Positions 1-7,800 are shown, counted from the stretch's first letter. The stretch: 39,524 nt of DNA from an uncultured Alphaproteobacteria bacterium (GCA_938083135.1 CALLKY010000104.1:1-39524); one strand, 5' to 3'. The notes: a model not told the origin generated them from the sequence alone. A program made the numbers and translations.

Positions 1-58
1 TCATTCCATCAACGTGGCAGGCCCGGCGAACTCGCCCATATAATTCCACAGTATACAT
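1..58 (-). CDS. istA: IstA-type transposase, first 19 residues only
   Basis: The minus-strand ATG at 58 opens MYTVELYGRVRRACHVDGM, which resembles the N-terminus of IS21-family IstA transposases, where a helix-turn-helix normally follows. A purine-rich stretch (AAGGCGGGGAG) lies just upstream as a ribosome binding site. Only 19 codons are visible and the gene continues past the left edge. Its position about 108 bases from the element's end fits the usual IS21 layout. The call rests on a short stretch of recalled family similarity plus the terminal sequence. Confidence 0.7.
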   Translation of the reverse strand, partial: MYTVELYGRVRRACHVDGM

Positions 59-166
59 CTCCCCGCCTTCAGCTCGTTGCTTCCAGCGTAAAGTGGCGGA
101 CTTTTAATCCGCGACGATCAGAAAATCCGACCGCTTCTGTGGACCAATTTGCCTCCGTGATTCACA
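1..166 (-). mobile_element. IS21-family insertion sequence, left end (partial)
   Basis: Read on the minus strand, the element begins TGTGAATCACGGAGG at about 166 and runs off the window at 1. After about 108 bases of terminal region comes the start of an istA-type transposase gene. The terminal region carries a small hairpin (gcgga at 96-100 with tccgc at 108-112) and an AAATTGGTCC segment of the kind found in IS21 termini. The boundary is supported on the other side, where a LysR-type reading frame opens immediately beyond 166. The second terminus, the target duplication and istB are outside the window. Confidence 0.75.
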
Positions 167-521
167 TACCTTCCTGAGCCATAAACGCATGATGAGCTGG
201 GAGGACTGGTTTCACGCTGCCAAAGAACCCGCCCCCAAAGGCGGCCACGGCATGCATTTCAATAGTGCCGACCATGCCCTCGACGCCGCCGCCCAAGGTG
301 CCGGCGTGCTTTTAGCGCATAACATCATGGCGCATGATGACCTGCAATCTGGCAGGCTCGTCTCCCCCATCGATCTCTGCATCAAATCGGGACGCGGCTA
401 TTTTCTGGTGGGCCTGGAGGGGGTGGAGGAGCGGCCGTCCGTCGCCAAGTTCTACGCCTGGGTGCTGGAAGAAATCGATACCATGGCGAGTGCCACCACG
501 CTTTGCGGTCGCGCGGAATAG
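167..521 (+). pseudogene. LysR-type regulator, C-terminal fragment cut by IS21
   Basis: The frame is open from the IS boundary (TFLSHKRMMSWEDWF) to the stop at 521. It encodes roughly the last 117 residues of a LysR-family regulator close to the GcvA group. Visible marks are the SWEDWF segment, the 'DHALDAAAQGAGVLLAHN' region, 'GRLVSP', a 'GYFLVG' strand and the final 'FYAWVLEEI' helix of the effector domain. The DNA-binding helix-turn-helix and most of the effector domain are missing. An ATG at 189 could start a short product, but it would lack DNA binding. The neighbour downstream, 42 bases away on the same strand, is a gamma-glutamyltransferase gene. Confidence 0.75.
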
Positions 522-563
522 GCGCAAGATCACACCAACACTGAATTCGAGAGGGCGAAGGCC

Positions 564-2261
564 ATGCTTCAACAGAAAAACTGGCGCGGCCACAGCCCTG
601 CCCCATTCGATTGTGAAAAGCAGCCCGCGAGCGGGTCCAACGGCATTGTGTGCGCTAATAACCCGCTCGGTGCCGCTGCGGGCGCGGAAATGCTGGCGGC
701 GGGCGGCAATGCTGTAGACGCCGCCATCGCCACCCTCCTCACCCTCACCGTGGTTGAGCCAATGATGGTCGGCTTGATCGGTGGCGGCATGACGCATATC
801 CGCACTGCTGATGGCCATAACACGGTCATAGATGGCCAGAGCCAGGCACCCGCAGCCGCCACACCTGATATGTTTGAAACGGTGTCCGACGACATTGCCA
901 CACGCCTCGAGACCAAAGGCCGCCGCAACACCCTAGGCCCCCTGGCAACGGCGACGGCGGGCAATCTGATGGCCTGGGCCAAGGCGCTTGACGATTACGG
1001 CACATTTTCACTGGCGGATGTCATCGCGCCTGCCATCCGCCATGCTGAACGCGGCTTCATCGTCACGCCATATCTTCAGGACTGCACCAAGGAAGCGGGT
1101 GCGGATATGGCTGTTGACCCGCTGATCGCCAGCGCGTTCCTGCCCGGGGGCCAACCGATCAAAGCGGGGTCACGGCTTGTGCAGGGCGCATATGCCGAAA
1201 CGTTGAAAGCCATCCAGGCAGAGGGGCCGTCTGCCCTGCATGGCGGTAGTGTCGGCCAAGTTGTCGCTGATTATATGGCAACCAATGGCGGCATTCTTAG
1301 TCTGAGCGATCTGGCTGAATATGAACCGATTGAACGCGCACCCATTCGCGGCAAATACCGTGGCGTTGAGATTATTGGGCCGCCGCCGCCGGCATCTGGC
1401 GGCGTTCATGTGGTGCAGATGCTGAACATTCTGGAGGGCTATGATCTGGCTGGCATGGGCTATGGCGCACCAGAGACAATCCACCTGATTGCGGAGGCCA
1501 TGAAAATCGCCTTTGCGGATCGGGACGCTTCCACCGGCGATCCCGCATTCCTGAACGTGCCTGTCGAGCAATTGATTTCCAAGGCCTATGCCGAGGATCG
1601 TCGTGCGCTGATAAACCCAGCCCGCGCCCAAACCTGGGCGCCCGGTGTGCCGCCGCTCAACGAAAGCCCGCACACGACGCATATGACTGTCGTCGACAAA
1701 GACGGTGCTGTCGTAACGGCGACACATACAATCAACAGCCTGTTTGGTGCGCGCTATATCATTGGCGAGACGGGTATGATCGCTAACAATTACATGTCCC
1801 TGTTTGACCCCCACCCTGGCCGCGCCCTCTCCATCCAGGCAGGCAAGCGGGTGCCGACTTCAATGGCACCGGTTATGGGCGTGCAGGATGGTGCGGTTCA
1901 ATTTGCGCTCGGGCTGACAGGCGGCGTGCGCATCTTCCCCTCCGCCATGCTCGCGATCCTAAACTTAATCGACCACGGCATGAGCCTGCAGGAAGCCGTT
2001 GAAGCACCCCGCGTGTGGACCCAAGGCGGCGTATTGGAGCTGGAATCTGGCGGCGCTGCGGGTGCTGCAGCCTCCCTTCAAGCTAGGGGCCACACCACGA
2101 TAGCGACGCCGCATCTTGGTGGCGGCATGAACGGTGTCCGCCGTATGCCAGATGGACACTGGCAAGGTGCCGCCTGCTGGCGGGCTGACGGAACGGCCAT
2201 CGCGCTAGGCGGCGGCAATGCCCGCAAAGGCGCGCGCTTTTGGCCAGAACAGGCGCGATAG
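564..2261 (+). CDS. ggt: Gamma-glutamyltransferase family protein
   Basis: This 565-residue Ntn-hydrolase precursor should cleave itself into large and small subunits at Thr371, the first Thr of TTHMTVVDKD, which matches the nucleophile motif of GGT. The N-terminal 'GGNAVDAAIAT' and 'GLIGGGM' segments and the C-terminal 'LTGGVRIFPSAM' (oxyanion Gly-Gly) are also family marks. GGTs move or hydrolyse gamma-glutamyl groups of glutathione and similar amides. No signal peptide is visible, unlike the periplasmic enzymes of enterobacteria, so a cytoplasmic enzyme acting on another amide is possible. A GAGAGGCGAAGG-like stretch precedes the ATG. It lies just after the broken LysR gene on the same strand. 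Confidence 0.85.
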   Translation: MLQQKNWRGHSPAPFDCEKQPASGSNGIVCANNPLGAAAGAEMLAAGGNAVDAAIATLLTLTVVEPMMVGLIGGGMTHIRTADGHNTVIDGQSQAPAAATPDMFETVSDDIATRLETKGRRNTLGPLATATAGNLMAWAKALDDYGTFSLADVIAPAIRHAERGFIVTPYLQDCTKEAGADMAVDPLIASAFLPGGQPIKAGSRLVQGAYAETLKAIQAEGPSALHGGSVGQVVADYMATNGGILSLSDLAEYEPIERAPIRGKYRGVEIIGPPPPASGGVHVVQMLNILEGYDLAGMGYGAPETIHLIAEAMKIAFADRDASTGDPAFLNVPVEQLISKAYAEDRRALINPARAQTWAPGVPPLNESPHTTHMTVVDKDGAVVTATHTINSLFGARYIIGETGMIANNYMSLFDPHPGRALSIQAGKRVPTSMAPVMGVQDGAVQFALGLTGGVRIFPSAMLAILNLIDHGMSLQEAVEAPRVWTQGGVLELESGGAAGAAASLQARGHTTIATPHLGGGMNGVRRMPDGHWQGAACWRADGTAIALGGGNARKGARFWPEQAR

Positions 2262-2295
2262 CCACAAAGGTGCCGTAACAGTTGGAGGCTAGGGC

Positions 2296-3375
2296 CTAGC
2301 GCGGAATGTAGCGGCGGTCCTGCATCTCCTGTAGCAGCTCGATGAACATGTCCTCCGTATCTACGCAATCGTGGAACCCGGCTTTGCGGGCTTTGATCGT
2401 GCTCATGTTGTGCGGGTTAGGGCGTTGGCCGTAACCAAAGATGAAATCGACGAAGCTCCAGCTTGGCACAAGGTCCGCCAGGCTATAGCGGATGAGGTCG
2501 TGTTTCTGCGTGATTTTAGGCCATAGGTCCGCATTGCCCGGCATGGTTCGGGCCAGGGACATGGGGTGGCGGGGGCCTAGCTCCATATCGAATAGTCTGG
2601 CGATGCGCGGCCAGATCACCTCCCACTGATAGACGTCTCCGTTGGCGATGTTGAAGACTTCATCTGCCGCCCGGTCGTCTGTCCCGGCCCATTCCATGGC
2701 GCGGGCGATCAAGCGGGCGTCTGTCGCCTCGCCAATGCGGGGGTCACCGCCGGGAAAGCGCAGCGGCATGCCATAGTCCCGCGATATCGCAGCATATGCG
2801 CCAATGGCCGCGACAACGTTCAATGGGCTGCCAATGGCGACGCCGCACACAATCTGTGGGCGCAGGATGGTCCAGGTCCAACTGGCACCCCGACGATCCC
2901 GCTCATCCGCCAACCAGTCCATCTGGTCATAGTAGAAGTTCGGCGGCATGTAGCGCGGGTCACTCTCCTTCGCTGGGATTTTGAACGGCCCCAAATGCCC
3001 GCCATAGGCCTTTGTGCCCTGCAACAGCGTGATATGCCGTAGGTCCGGCGACGCATCTGCTAGCGGGATGACAAGGTTCTGCAGCATGGTCAAATTAACG
3101 TCCGCGTGTTCCCGCGTCAGCCAGCCCTTGGCGACGTCCGGCATCTCATAAACAGCGGCGTAGGCCAGGTGCGTGACGCCTTTCAACGCGCCAAGCTTGT
3201 CTCGCGCGTCTGCTGCATCCCGCAAATCAACCGAAAGCCAGGTGGCATTGTTGTCGAAATCCGGCGGTCGGCGCGACAGGGCGATCACCTCCCAGCCGTC
3301 CAGCCGATCGAAATGTTCAAGCCCTGCCCGGCCCACGGTTCCGAGCGCGCCTGCGATAACGATGCGGTTGGTCAT
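2296..3375 (-). CDS. PRISE-type SDR reductase (progesterone 5-beta-reductase/iridoid synthase-like)
   Basis: The 359-residue protein has an N-terminal Rossmann motif (GALGTVG, residues 9-15). It also has two hallmarks of the PRISE/VEP1 family of atypical short-chain dehydrogenases: TKAYGGHLGPF at 121-131, holding the family Lys, and NFYYDQMD at 146-153, holding the catalytic Tyr. Family members reduce activated C=C bonds of enones using NADPH, and the best-known ones are plant enzymes. The true bacterial substrate cannot be read from sequence. GGAG sits just upstream of the ATG. It is divergent from another SDR gene across 135 bases, and its stop lies 34 bases from the stop of ggt. Confidence 0.85.
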   Translation of the reverse strand: MTNRIVIAGALGTVGRAGLEHFDRLDGWEVIALSRRPPDFDNNATWLSVDLRDAADARDKLGALKGVTHLAYAAVYEMPDVAKGWLTREHADVNLTMLQNLVIPLADASPDLRHITLLQGTKAYGGHLGPFKIPAKESDPRYMPPNFYYDQMDWLADERDRRGASWTWTILRPQIVCGVAIGSPLNVVAAIGAYAAISRDYGMPLRFPGGDPRIGEATDARLIARAMEWAGTDDRAADEVFNIANGDVYQWEVIWPRIARLFDMELGPRHPMSLARTMPGNADLWPKITQKHDLIRYSLADLVPSWSFVDFIFGYGQRPNPHNMSTIKARKAGFHDCVDTEDMFIELLQEMQDRRYIPR

Positions 3376-3400
3376 GCCTCAATCTCCAAATGTCCGGCCA

Positions 3401-3428
3401 AGCTTACGACAGGATCAGCCCATGCCAA
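3401..3428 (-). promoter_or_regulatory. Candidate sigma-70-type promoter for the PRISE reductase
   Basis: On the minus strand TTGGCA (3428-3423) is followed after 16 bases by TAAGCT (3406-3401). The -35 is a 5/6 match and the -10 a weak 3/6. The start codon is 26 bases downstream of the -10. Confidence 0.3.
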
Positions 3429-3446
3429 ATCATCGCCCGGAATCGC

Positions 3447-3475
3447 TTGCGTCTACCGGGAGCGGTTCCTACGAT
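3447..3475 (+). promoter_or_regulatory. Candidate sigma-70-type promoter for the divergent SDR
   Basis: TTGCGT (3447-3452), a 17-base spacer and TACGAT (3470-3475) lie 36 bases before the SDR start. Both hexamers are imperfect; spacing and location are what support it. Confidence 0.3.
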
Positions 3476-3510
3476 GCGGCTGAAACCTCACACACCAAGG
3501 ACACACGAGC

Positions 3511-4218
3511 ATGATGGACGTATCTGGCAAAAAAGCACTGGTATTCGGCGGCACTTCAGGCATTGGCCTTGCGACGGTCGAGCGGCTGGTCGCCAAAGGT
3601 GCGAATGTCATCGCCATGGGTCGCAGCCCAGAGAAAGCCTCAGACCTGCCAGCAGGCGCCACTTTCCGCCAGGTTGACGTGACGGACCGGGATGCCATGG
3701 CAGCGCTCTTCAAAGCCGAAGCGCCTTTTGACATTCTCGTCAGTGCCGCCACAGGCGGCGCACGTGCGGCTGGCCCGTTCCTGCAAATGGACCTGGACGG
3801 CTATCAAGGCTCCTTCGCCAAGCTCTGGGGCTATGCCAATGTCCTGCGCTACGGCTGCGAACACTTAACGGATAACGGCGCTGCCGTGCTCGTCAGCGGC
3901 GCCCCTGCCCGTAAGGCAAAGCCCGGCCAGGTCGCTATTTCCTCCGTCGGCGGTGCTGTTGAAGCGCTGGTGCGGGCCGTGGCACCCGAAATCGCGCCCA
4001 AGCGCCTCAACCTCATCTCCCCCGGCGTCATCGACACCCCGATGTTCGGCCCCGATGACGAAAACCGCAAGAAAATGGTTGCCGGCGCCACCGCCAAAAA
4101 CCTCATCCCCCGCGCAGGCGTACCAGACGAATGCGCCCAAGCCATCATGCTCGTCATCGAGAACGAATTCATGACCGGCACCACCGTAGACGTAGACGGC
4201 GGCTGGCTGCTGAGCTGA
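3511..4218 (+). CDS. SDR-fold protein without the catalytic Tyr-x-x-x-Lys
   Basis: The 235-residue protein has a classical SDR fold: cofactor motif GGTSGIG (13-19), the acidic 'VDVTD', and the C-terminal 'SPGVIDTPMFG' and 'TGTTVDVDGGWLLS'. A Ser is present at the catalytic strand (VSG, Ser129). Where Tyr-x-x-x-Lys should follow about 13 residues later, the sequence reads QVAISSVGGA, with neither Tyr nor Lys. Either a different residue does proton transfer or the protein binds cofactor without classical chemistry. AAGGA precedes two adjacent ATG codons; the first is taken as the start, but the second is equally possible. It is divergent from the PRISE reductase, and the two may be co-regulated. 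Confidence 0.8.
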   Translation: MMDVSGKKALVFGGTSGIGLATVERLVAKGANVIAMGRSPEKASDLPAGATFRQVDVTDRDAMAALFKAEAPFDILVSAATGGARAAGPFLQMDLDGYQGSFAKLWGYANVLRYGCEHLTDNGAAVLVSGAPARKAKPGQVAISSVGGAVEALVRAVAPEIAPKRLNLISPGVIDTPMFGPDDENRKKMVAGATAKNLIPRAGVPDECAQAIMLVIENEFMTGTTVDVDGGWLLS

Positions 4219-4342
4219 TTGACTAATTGAGTGGGTGGGAGGCGGTCTCGAATGGGGCCGCCTCCTGGCGAATTTCGGGGCGCGATTAAACAAACTCGCG
4301 AAACCGCTACCCGAAGCCATTGTGCTGATTAATGCCAAAATT

Positions 4343-4369
4343 TGAAACAGAATTAGCCATTCTGTTTCA
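4343..4369. repeat. Palindrome copy 1 of a TTTGAAACA/TGTTTCAAA repeat family
   Basis: Perfect 11-base arms (tgaaacagaat at 4343-4353 and attctgtttca at 4359-4369) surround a 5-base centre. The core matches two further copies in the same intergenic island. It lies between the SDR stop and the 3' end of the small membrane protein gene, so a terminator role for that gene is possible, but no T-run follows. Confidence 0.7.
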
Positions 4370-4387
4370 TGATATTCGGGTACCCTC

Positions 4388-4752
4388 CTAGTCATCTTTC
4401 TTGGGGGTGTCATATTTGTCGAAGTCAAATTCCTTTGGCGCTAACGAATAGGCGATATCTCGATCGATCAAGCCGTAGGGAGCCACAGTTTTGATTCGGT
4501 CACGCACGCGAAAGCGTGTAAATATCACAAGAAAAAGGCCGATCATAAATAATATAGCGCCTGGGGCAGCGTCTGTTATTTGCTTTCTGCAACTCCAAGC
4601 GCATTAAATGCCAAAGTTGTTGAAGCAACGACGCCTCCTAAGAATAGCATGCATCCGCCAAATATGCACATGCCGCCCAAAAACAATCCGCCAATTGAAT
4701 AAAAGAACTTCAAGCGCATTCCATATTTGTGCAAATCATTTTCGCTGACCAT
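4388..4752 (-). pseudogene. Small two-helix membrane protein gene, frameshifted
   Basis: A strong ribosome binding site (GGAGGA, 5 bases before) precedes the minus-strand ATG at 4752. The first frame gives 58 residues: a charged start (MVSENDLHKYGMRLKFFYS), a Gly-rich membrane helix (IGGLFLGGMCIFGGCMLFLGG) split here as residues 20-40, and a TAA at 4578-4576. Shifting by -1 around 4580-4584 restores an open frame down to TAG at 4390-4388. That frame gives a second helix (PGAILFMIGLFLVIFTRF) and a charged tail ending KYDTPKKDD. The two halves read as one protein of about 120 residues that has lost one base. Codons are rich in TTT, TTA and ATA, unlike its neighbours. I do not recognise the family. 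A sequencing error is an alternative to true decay. Confidence 0.6.
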
Positions 4753-4850
4753 ATGTTCCTCCGCAACAGCTTAGCTGCAAACCGCCAGCTTAATTATCGC
4801 AGTTTAAAAATCAAACGGTGGGCCAGCGGGGAGCCCAATCAAATGCTCGC

Positions 4851-4880
4851 TTGAAACATTTTGGGCCAATTCTGTTTCAA
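4851..4880. repeat. Palindrome copy 2 of the TTTGAAACA/TGTTTCAAA family
   Basis: Arms ttgaaaca (4851-4858) and tgtttcaa (4873-4880) are perfect complements around a 14-base centre. The right arm plus its inner flank (attctgtttca) is identical to copy 1. Confidence 0.65.
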
Positions 4881-4951
4881 ATCCAAAAAATGGGCGACCG
4901 CTACAGCCGTTAATCGGCTGAAATCCTCGGTCATCAGGTATTGAGGGCAAT

Positions 4952-4991
4952 CTGATTTGAAACAAAATAGAGCGATTGTGTTTCAAATCAG
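4952..4991. repeat. Palindrome copy 3 of the TTTGAAACA/TGTTTCAAA family
   Basis: This is the longest copy, with perfect 13-base arms ctgatttgaaaca (4952-4964) and tgtttcaaatcag (4979-4991) around a 14-base centre. It lies about 85 bases beyond the 3' end of the quinone-oxidoreductase-like gene. Confidence 0.75.
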
Positions 4992-5076
4992 TTAGATAGC
5001 TTCATTTCTTGATTGTTGGGCGAATCCAATCAAACGCCAGAGCATTCCAATTGCCATCAACCTGAACTTCAGCGCT

Positions 5077-6054
5077 CTAAATCGTCAGCACCATCTTGCC
5101 GATGACCTGCCGGTCCTGGATCGCCCGTAACGCCTCAACAGCGTCTTCTAAGGCGTAGGTTTTCCAGACGCGGGGGTTGAGGCGGCCTGCCGTAACGTCT
5201 GGGAGGATGGATTGGAGGCGTTGGCGGGAATTGTCTGGGTAGCGCCAGCTGTGCTCACCAAATACAACGCCAACGACGGCGAAGTTTTTGACCAGGATCA
5301 TGTTAGTTGCGACCTTGGGGATGTCGCCGCTGGCGAAGCCGATTACCAGGATGCGACCTTCCCAGCCTATGCAGCGGACGGATTGCTCGAAGGCGGACCC
5401 GCCAACGGGGTCAAACACAACGTCCGCACCCTTGCCGCCTGTCAGCGCCTTCACGGCATCCCGCAGGCTTTCGTCGCGGTAGTTGACGACATCGTCCGCG
5501 CCGTGAGCTTTGGCGATCTCCAGCTTTTCGGCGGAACTGGCAGCAGCGATCACGCGCGCCCCCAACAGCTTGCCGATCTCTATCGCCGCAATGCCGACAC
5601 CGCCCGTCGCCCCCAGCACTAGCAGCGTTTCACCAGCCTGCAGCTTGCCCCGGTGAGTCAATGCGAAATGCGCCGTGCCATAGGCCACGGGGAACGCGGC
5701 TGCGGTGATGAAATCCATATCATCCGGGATAGGCGTGACGATGCCACCCGGTAGCACCGCTTCCGCCGCATAGGCACCACCGCGCCTGGCGAACGCCATC
5801 ACCCGGTCACCCGGTTTCACGTGGCTGACGCTATCAGCGCATTCCAGCACCTCCCCCGCTAGCTCCAGTCCTGGGATAAACGGCAGGTCCGGCTTCACCT
5901 GATACTTGCCTTCAGACATCAGGATATCCGGGAAGTTCACGCCAGCGGCTTTCACGCCAACGCGCACCTGCCCTTCCCCAAGCTTCGGGCTCGGCGCTTC
6001 GCCAACATACAGATTATCGATGGAGCCAAGCTCCGCGATTTGAAGGGCGCGCAT
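5077..6054 (-). CDS. Zinc-free MDR, NADPH:quinone oxidoreductase-type
   Basis: The 325-residue protein has the medium-chain dehydrogenase/reductase layout: a GroES-like half ('AAGVNFPDILMSEGKY', 'PFIPGLELAGEV') and a Rossmann half with GATGGVG at 148-154. The zinc-ligand Cys/His cluster of alcohol dehydrogenases is absent, placing it with quinone oxidoreductases and enoyl reductases that use NADPH. AGGAG precedes the ATG at some distance. It lies 40 bases downstream of the AMP-forming ligase on the same strand, so the pair is probably one operon. In this context a role in reducing an unsaturated acyl-CoA or related enone is likelier than quinone detoxification, but that is inference. Confidence 0.85.
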   Translation of the reverse strand: MRALQIAELGSIDNLYVGEAPSPKLGEGQVRVGVKAAGVNFPDILMSEGKYQVKPDLPFIPGLELAGEVLECADSVSHVKPGDRVMAFARRGGAYAAEAVLPGGIVTPIPDDMDFITAAAFPVAYGTAHFALTHRGKLQAGETLLVLGATGGVGIAAIEIGKLLGARVIAAASSAEKLEIAKAHGADDVVNYRDESLRDAVKALTGGKGADVVFDPVGGSAFEQSVRCIGWEGRILVIGFASGDIPKVATNMILVKNFAVVGVVFGEHSWRYPDNSRQRLQSILPDVTAGRLNPRVWKTYALEDAVEALRAIQDRQVIGKMVLTI

Positions 6055-6094
6055 GGGGGAGTGCTCCTATTGGCTGGCGACCGTTATTCGGCGA

Positions 6095-7669
6095 CTAATA
6101 TTGGGCGGCAGCAGCCATGACCCGAAGGTCACGGCGCATCAGCTTGCCTGTCGCTGTCAGCGGCAAGCTATCTGTCAGAATAATGCGGGCGGGGGTTTTG
6201 TAAGCTGAAAGTAGGGTCCGGCAATGTTGGCGGAGGGTGTCGGGCGTGGGTGCTGCACCCGGCCGCGCCACAACGTAAGCCACAATAAGCTCACCTTTGA
6301 CTGCATCCTCAACACCCGTCACACCGACCAGCGCTACATCAGGATGCTGCTGCATTGCCTCCTCAACTTCGACCGGGGAAACATTGATGCCGCTGCTCTT
6401 AATGATCTCCGACAGCCGCCCTGCATAGCCGAGCGATCCGTCTGCGTTCAACGCCCCAAGATCGCCCGTGCGGAAGAAGCCATCAGCCGTGAAAACATTG
6501 GCGTTGTGCTGCGCGCTATCACCTGCGTAGCCAGGTGTCAGATAGCCGGAGAATTCAATCTCACCAACTTCACCAGCGCCCAATAGCCCGCCCGTTTCCG
6601 GGTCACGAATGCGCACGGTGACGCCCGGTAGCGGCGGCCCCTGGCATTGGATGCGTTGCTCCAGCGGCCAATCATGGGGGGTGACGCAACAATTGCCGTA
6701 GCCTTCAGTGCTGCCATAAATATTACAGATATCGCTGATCCCAAGCTCCTCCGCCGTTCGTCGCACATCCTGCGGCGCGCCGATGGTGACGCCGGTGCGG
6801 AGCGTTTTCGTGCGGTCTAGCGAGAAGTCGGGTTCCGCCAAGAGCGCGCTGGTCATGGCCGGGAGCGTGTAGAAGCCGGTGCAGCCTTGGCGCTCAATAA
6901 TGTCCAAAGCTTCTGCGGGCTGGAAGCGCTTCTGCAGCACCAACGTGGCACCATGGCTAAGAACGGCAGGCAGCGCGTTCACCGCACCATAGGACCAGAA
7001 CAGCGGGATCGATATCAGCACCTTGTCGTCCGGCTGAATGCCCTGCCGCTCGCCGATATTGAAGGCGTTCTCAATCGCTCCGCCATGGGTCAACGGCACG
7101 CATTTCGGGCGGCTGCTGGAGCCGGAGGTGTAGAGCATCACCAGCGTATCAGCGGCGCTGGCGCTTTCTCCCGGTGGTGGCAAGGTGGCGAGCGATCCGG
7201 TTTGGTATTCCGCGAAATCTACGTCTCCCATGCCGCGCTGGCCGTCATAAACCACGACGCGCTTCAGGTCTGGGACGGTGCCGCCTGCCCGCAGCGCCTG
7301 AATGCTCTCATCGAAATTATGGTCTCCAAACCCGCGCATCGTAAACAGTGTCGAAACCCGAGCGTCCTGCAGCAGGAACTCAAGCTCTGCGGTTGTCGAC
7401 CACGTGCTGAAGGGTGCCACTACAGCGCCGAGTGCGGCCGCACCAAAGAATATCTCCAGCCATTCCGGTGAATTATTGCCAAGCAGGCCAACCCGGTCGC
7501 CCCGCTTAACGCCATCCGCCATCAGCCGCGCTGCAACGCTAGACGCCCGCATCGCCAGATCGGCATAGGACAGCGTGACATTGCCGGCAATTACAGCGGG
7601 GTGCATCGGGCGGCGCCCAGCTTGCTCCAGCAGAAGTTCGAACATTGTGCGGCTGAACGGGGCTTGCAT
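6095..7669 (-). CDS. AMP-forming acyl-CoA ligase (FadD/coumarate-CoA ligase type)
   Basis: From the ATG at 7669 the product has 524 residues of the adenylate-forming superfamily. It has the phosphate-binding loop YTSGSSSRPKC near 180-190 (Ser-rich variant that still fits the AMP-binding signature), YGSTEGYG, the GDLG motif, the hinge GRLSEIIKSSGINVSP, and TATGKLMRR with the catalytic Lys. It should activate a carboxylic acid to its CoA thioester. A GTG at 7783 would add 38 residues but leave only 17 bases to the divergent hydratase start. The shorter start leaves room for promoters and matches a normal N-terminus (TMFELLLEQAGRRP), though neither start has a strong ribosome site. It is followed by the MDR gene. 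The substrate is unknown. Confidence 0.85.
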   Translation of the reverse strand: MQAPFSRTMFELLLEQAGRRPMHPAVIAGNVTLSYADLAMRASSVAARLMADGVKRGDRVGLLGNNSPEWLEIFFGAAALGAVVAPFSTWSTTAELEFLLQDARVSTLFTMRGFGDHNFDESIQALRAGGTVPDLKRVVVYDGQRGMGDVDFAEYQTGSLATLPPPGESASAADTLVMLYTSGSSSRPKCVPLTHGGAIENAFNIGERQGIQPDDKVLISIPLFWSYGAVNALPAVLSHGATLVLQKRFQPAEALDIIERQGCTGFYTLPAMTSALLAEPDFSLDRTKTLRTGVTIGAPQDVRRTAEELGISDICNIYGSTEGYGNCCVTPHDWPLEQRIQCQGPPLPGVTVRIRDPETGGLLGAGEVGEIEFSGYLTPGYAGDSAQHNANVFTADGFFRTGDLGALNADGSLGYAGRLSEIIKSSGINVSPVEVEEAMQQHPDVALVGVTGVEDAVKGELIVAYVVARPGAAPTPDTLRQHCRTLLSAYKTPARIILTDSLPLTATGKLMRRDLRVMAAAAQY

Positions 7670-7800
7670 GGGGGCGGCTAAAACCTTTGGCGCGGGGCGG
7701 GTTGCTTGCGCTTTCAGTTCAACGCAAGATTCAGGATCGAAATTCTGGAAAAAAGATACGAGGCCAAGCCCAGCCTTGTCCACTCACATCGGAGCCACCC

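Larger units (their letters stand above)
4753..5076. other. AT-rich intergenic stretch with palindromes, no gene seen
   Basis: Between the small membrane protein start and the 3' end of the quinone-oxidoreductase-like gene I see no convincing coding frame. The stretch is visibly more AT-rich than its surroundings and holds two copies of the TTTGAAACA palindrome. Confidence 0.6.

Noticed and set aside
4576-4590. Programmed -1 ribosomal frameshifting in the small membrane protein
   Set aside because: No X-XXY-YYZ heptamer in the zero frame is visible before the TAA, and no downstream structure stands out; a lost base is simpler.
4804-4986. Possible small protein on the minus strand beginning LKHNRSILFQIRL
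   Set aside because: It begins with TTG inside palindrome copy 3, has no ribosome site and spans two palindromes, so its sequence is explained by the repeats.
4343-4991. Three similar palindromes as a CRISPR array
   Set aside because: Spacing is irregular (about 500 and 100 bases), the copies differ in the centre and one gene lies between them.
7670-7783. N-terminal extension of the acyl-CoA ligase from a GTG at 7783
   Set aside because: It would nearly meet the divergent hydratase start, has no clear ribosome site and does not match the usual ligase N-terminus.
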